Source of the DNA: JBGTFE01 sp036403235
Lineage (GTDB): Bacteria > Acidobacteriota > Blastocatellia > Pyrinomonadales > Pyrinomonadaceae
DNA length: 57,291 bases
Direction: 5' to 3'
Assembly (NCBI GenBank): GCA_036403235.1
Contig: DASWRI010000023.1
Location: forward strand, 1 to 57,291
Part shown: positions 55,126-57,291 of the stretch, piece after piece
Position numbering within the stretch: the first letter of the stretch is position 1
Layout: each line of letters starts with the position of its first letter
Notes under the pieces: model-generated
Databases searched by the model: none
Seen by the model: only the letters and a program-made list of their open reading frames with translations
Told to the model about the DNA's origin: nothing
Translations under genes and position numbers: made by a program

Positions 55126-55869
55126 ATGGAAACTTCTTCAAATGAAAAAACTTACGCGTTGTTTTCCAATCCGGCAAACCGGAAAATCGTTGCCGCGCTC
55201 GCAAAAAACAACGCAAAGATTTTCGAGTTTGCGCCAGTCGAATTCGGAAAAACCGACGACGAAAAAAATACCGAAATCATCAAAAATAATTTGACCGAAT
55301 TTGACTGGATTATTTTCCCGGACGTCGTTGCGGTCGATTATTTTCTGCAAATTTTGGACGAAAACCAAATTGATTTGTTCGAGCTCGACCGGATGCGCGT
55401 TCTTGCGTTCGGCGAAGCCGTCGCCGACCGGCTTCGCTTTGTCCAGCTTCACGCCGATATTATTCCAACGACGATTGAAAGCGAAACGATTTTTTCGAAC
55501 CTGCTCGATTATCTAGGCGATGAGGATTTATCGCGAATGCGGTTTTTGCTTCCGAAGGAAATTAAGTTCGAAACGGAATTAAAACATAAACTAATCAACT
55601 CAGGCGCATCGGTTACGGAAATTGCGGTTTATAAGGCCGCAATCTCTGAAAAAAATAATTTTGCCAGATTAAAAGCTCTGCTCGCGGGCGGTGCGATTGA
55701 CGAATTTATAATCGCTTCGCCGGAAGACTTAATTTCTTTGAAACATTATTTGCCCGACGGGAATTTATCAAAACAATTAAAGGAAATAAAAATTTCAGCA
55801 GTTGATGAGATTTCAATGCAAAACTTAAGGGAAAATAATTTGCGGCCTTTATTTTTTCAAATCAAATAA
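55126..55869 (+). CDS. Uroporphyrinogen-III synthase-like protein
   Basis: Predicted 247 residues from ATG 55126 (an in-frame start at 55087 adds 13 residues). Two Rossmann-like lobes as in HemD: 'YALFSNPANRKIVAAL', 'WIIFPDVVAVDYFLQIL', 'VLAFGEAVADRLRF', 'FLLPKEIKFETELKHKL' and 'EFIIASPEDLISLKHYL'. HemD sequences diverge widely and few residues are conserved, so the family call is moderate. No other haem-pathway gene is in the window, whereas hemD often sits with hemC. Confidence 0.65.
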   Translation: METSSNEKTYALFSNPANRKIVAALAKNNAKIFEFAPVEFGKTDDEKNTEIIKNNLTEFDWIIFPDVVAVDYFLQILDENQIDLFELDRMRVLAFGEAVADRLRFVQLHADIIPTTIESETIFSNLLDYLGDEDLSRMRFLLPKEIKFETELKHKLINSGASVTEIAVYKAAISEKNNFARLKALLAGGAIDEFIIASPEDLISLKHYLPDGNLSKQLKEIKISAVDEISMQNLRENNLRPLFFQIK

Positions 55870-55906
55870 AAGAGGCTGAGAAATAAATCTCAGCCTCTTA
55901 AAGTTT
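55870..55906. terminator. Bidirectional terminator
   Basis: AAGAGGCTGAGA (55870-55881) pairs perfectly with TCTCAGCCTCTT (55888-55899) around a 6-base loop, between convergent genes, with a T run at 55904 onward. Confidence 0.8.
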
Positions 55907-55920
55907 TTACTAATTAAAAA

Positions 55921-57291
55921 TTAGTGTTGGTTGTAGTTAGCCGGCGGATAATCACCATTAGAGCCTAACTGGAAGAAAGTCGCCGAACCATTGGTCGAAT
56001 TGAGCGATACGAATTGTCCGGTAGATTGACTCCACACAGCCGGGTCGGTTTTATTGTCGCCGTCATATTGACCTTGGCAAATAAACTGTCCGGTTGCGCT
56101 TCCGAACGTAAAGTAATTAATCGTACTGTTGAGACTCGACAAATACTGCCACTGAATTGCGCTGCCGGCCGCTCTTGCCGTAGCAATATCGGTTTTACCG
56201 TCGCCGTCGTAGTCGCCCGGGACGACAACATCGCTCGACAAACCAAATGTTGTTGTCGTGGTCGCTCCGGCTGAATTCAAAATCCAGAACTGGCCTTGGG
56301 TGCCGCTGGTACGTTGAATGGCAAAATCGTATTTACCGTCGCCGTTGTAATCGCCCGGCGCTTCGAAGTCGCCGAATTGTCCCCAGTTAACATAGGTAAC
56401 GGGGCCGCCCGGAGTCGTGCGATAAAACCAGGTGCTTTGCGCACCGGAAACCGCGCCCGGACGGAAAACAGCCAAATCGGCTTTTTCGTCGCCGCCGTAA
56501 TCGCCGACAACCGTCGGGTCGTCGCCGGTTTGACCGAACGCTTCGACGCGAGCCGTGTTGGTCGCGCTATTTAAGATATAAAAGGCCGCCACCGTTGCTG
56601 CGCCCGGACGCCAGACAGTAATATCGTCTTTGCCGTCGCCGTCGAAATCTTCGGGCACGAAAAAGTCGCCTGCCAAGCCCCAGTCGAGAGCGACGGTCGG
56701 CGCTGCCGAGCCGTTCAGGTTGTAATACCAGCGAACCTGTCCCGAAGGACCGCCGCCGACATTGCGAACAACTGCGTAATCGGTTTTGCCGTCGCCGTTA
56801 AAGTCAACCGGAGCATCAGTCGTCGGTGCGACGACTCCGGTCGGAACGACGGTCAAATTAGCGGCAGTAACAGTTCCGGTGTCAGCCGAAGCGGCATCTC
56901 TTACAGACAAAGTCCAGGTGCCGTTGGCCTGTGCCGGAGTCAAACCGGCAAAAGTCGTGTTCAAACTCGTCACCGGCGGCGGATTCGTCTGCCCGGCGCC
57001 GCCCGGAGCAGTCGTTCTGTAGGTTCCCGGAGGAACCGGATTAGTTGCCGCCGCCGTCCAGATGTTCGCTCCGGCTGCCGTATCATCAAAAGCATATGTG
57101 CCCGAATAATCGTTTGCCGAACCGAAACTGGTTGCCGTCTGAACGCCGATGCGCGAAACCAGAACCAAAGAAGGCGTGCCGCCCGGAGCTCTCAAGACCA
57201 TATCGACGTCGCCGACCCAGGTGTGCGTTAAAGTGATGTCAGCCGTCACGCTTGTCACCGGAGCTGAGACGCCCGAGACGGCAAAGTTAAT
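55921..57291 (-). CDS. Proprotein-convertase P-domain and FG-GAP/VCBS repeat protein (5' end outside window)
   Basis: 457 codons are visible and the frame is open to the right edge, so the start lies outside; the in-frame GTG at 57258 is inside the P-domain. The first 140 visible residues form a proprotein convertase P-domain ('TLTHTWVGDVDMVLRAPGG', 'NGTWTLSVRDAASADTG'). Six FG-GAP/VCBS blades follow, each with a DxDGDGKxD-type calcium loop ('DFNGDGKTD', 'DFDGDGKDD', 'DYNGDGKYD', and so on). It is probably a secreted or surface adhesin-like protein. The blades match those of the protein at 26924. Confidence 0.88.
   Translation of the reverse strand: MNFAVSGVSAPVTSVTADITLTHTWVGDVDMVLRAPGGTPSLVLVSRIGVQTATSFGSANDYSGTYAFDDTAAGANIWTAAATNPVPPGTYRTTAPGGAGQTNPPPVTSLNTTFAGLTPAQANGTWTLSVRDAASADTGTVTAANLTVVPTGVVAPTTDAPVDFNGDGKTDYAVVRNVGGGPSGQVRWYYNLNGSAAPTVALDWGLAGDFFVPEDFDGDGKDDITVWRPGAATVAAFYILNSATNTARVEAFGQTGDDPTVVGDYGGDEKADLAVFRPGAVSGAQSTWFYRTTPGGPVTYVNWGQFGDFEAPGDYNGDGKYDFAIQRTSGTQGQFWILNSAGATTTTTFGLSSDVVVPGDYDGDGKTDIATARAAGSAIQWQYLSSLNSTINYFTFGSATGQFICQGQYDGDNKTDPAVWSQSTGQFVSLNSTNGSATFFQLGSNGDYPPANYNQH

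Overview
The window looks like chromosomal housekeeping DNA from a member of the Acidobacteriota, most likely class Blastocatellia. This is inference from style: secreted FG-GAP/VCBS repeat proteins with 'FRPSTGTWYI'-type blades, paired M16 peptidases, an archaeal-type prolyl-tRNA synthetase, and mid-GC DNA with loosely packed genes on both strands. I see no rRNA, tRNA, CRISPR, phage or transposase gene. Both ends cut a gene: a VIT/VWA protein on the left and a P-domain/FG-GAP protein on the right.

Layout. 1-11 kb: exported VWA and YCF48-like proteins, a CtpA-type protease followed by a TGA-interrupted membrane ORF, a GAF protein, a small subtilase and a first M16 peptidase pair. 11-14 kb: two VOC proteins, a candidate structured RNA, and a SWIM-Rad52 repair protein divergent from an XRE regulator. 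14-26 kb: DAHP synthase, ArgRS, LarC, FolE, an M28 peptidase, MetRS, TatD, YajQ, a polyprenyl synthase and a HARE-HTH protein. 27-38 kb: an LVIVD/FG-GAP protein, an FHA-PrsW fusion, an FMN reductase, a TMEM175 channel, ProRS divergent from proline dehydrogenase, small unknown proteins, a yeast-type cytosine deaminase and a GNAT. 38-49 kb: thiolase and 3-hydroxyacyl-CoA dehydrogenase, a second M16 pair, UbiD, two metallophosphoesterases and an NPP-like phosphodiesterase. 49-57 kb: AsnRS, an ABC exporter, an AmgK/MurU-like pair, a HemD-like protein and the FG-GAP protein.

The strongest unexplained signal is not a gene. About a dozen short elements are scattered between genes, most of them hairpins. 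Each is written in a strict 7-base register through arms and loop; a second family has an 8-base register. Where the two arms differ in length they differ by whole 7-mers. The elements sit directly on stop codons and often supply the stop. One lies in frame at the LarC1/LarC2 junction, and another forms the signal peptide of an M16 peptidase. The densest copy (36164-36344) folds into nested 17, 16 and 9 bp stems. Heptamer short tandem repeats are known from cyanobacteria; whether these hairpin forms are described in this lineage I cannot tell from here.

Functional themes: secreted proteolysis (S41, M28, two M16 pairs), translation (four aminoacyl-tRNA synthetases), cell-wall sugar salvage (AmgK/MurU-like), acyl-CoA metabolism and DNA repair. 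Most neighbours look independent rather than parts of one pathway.
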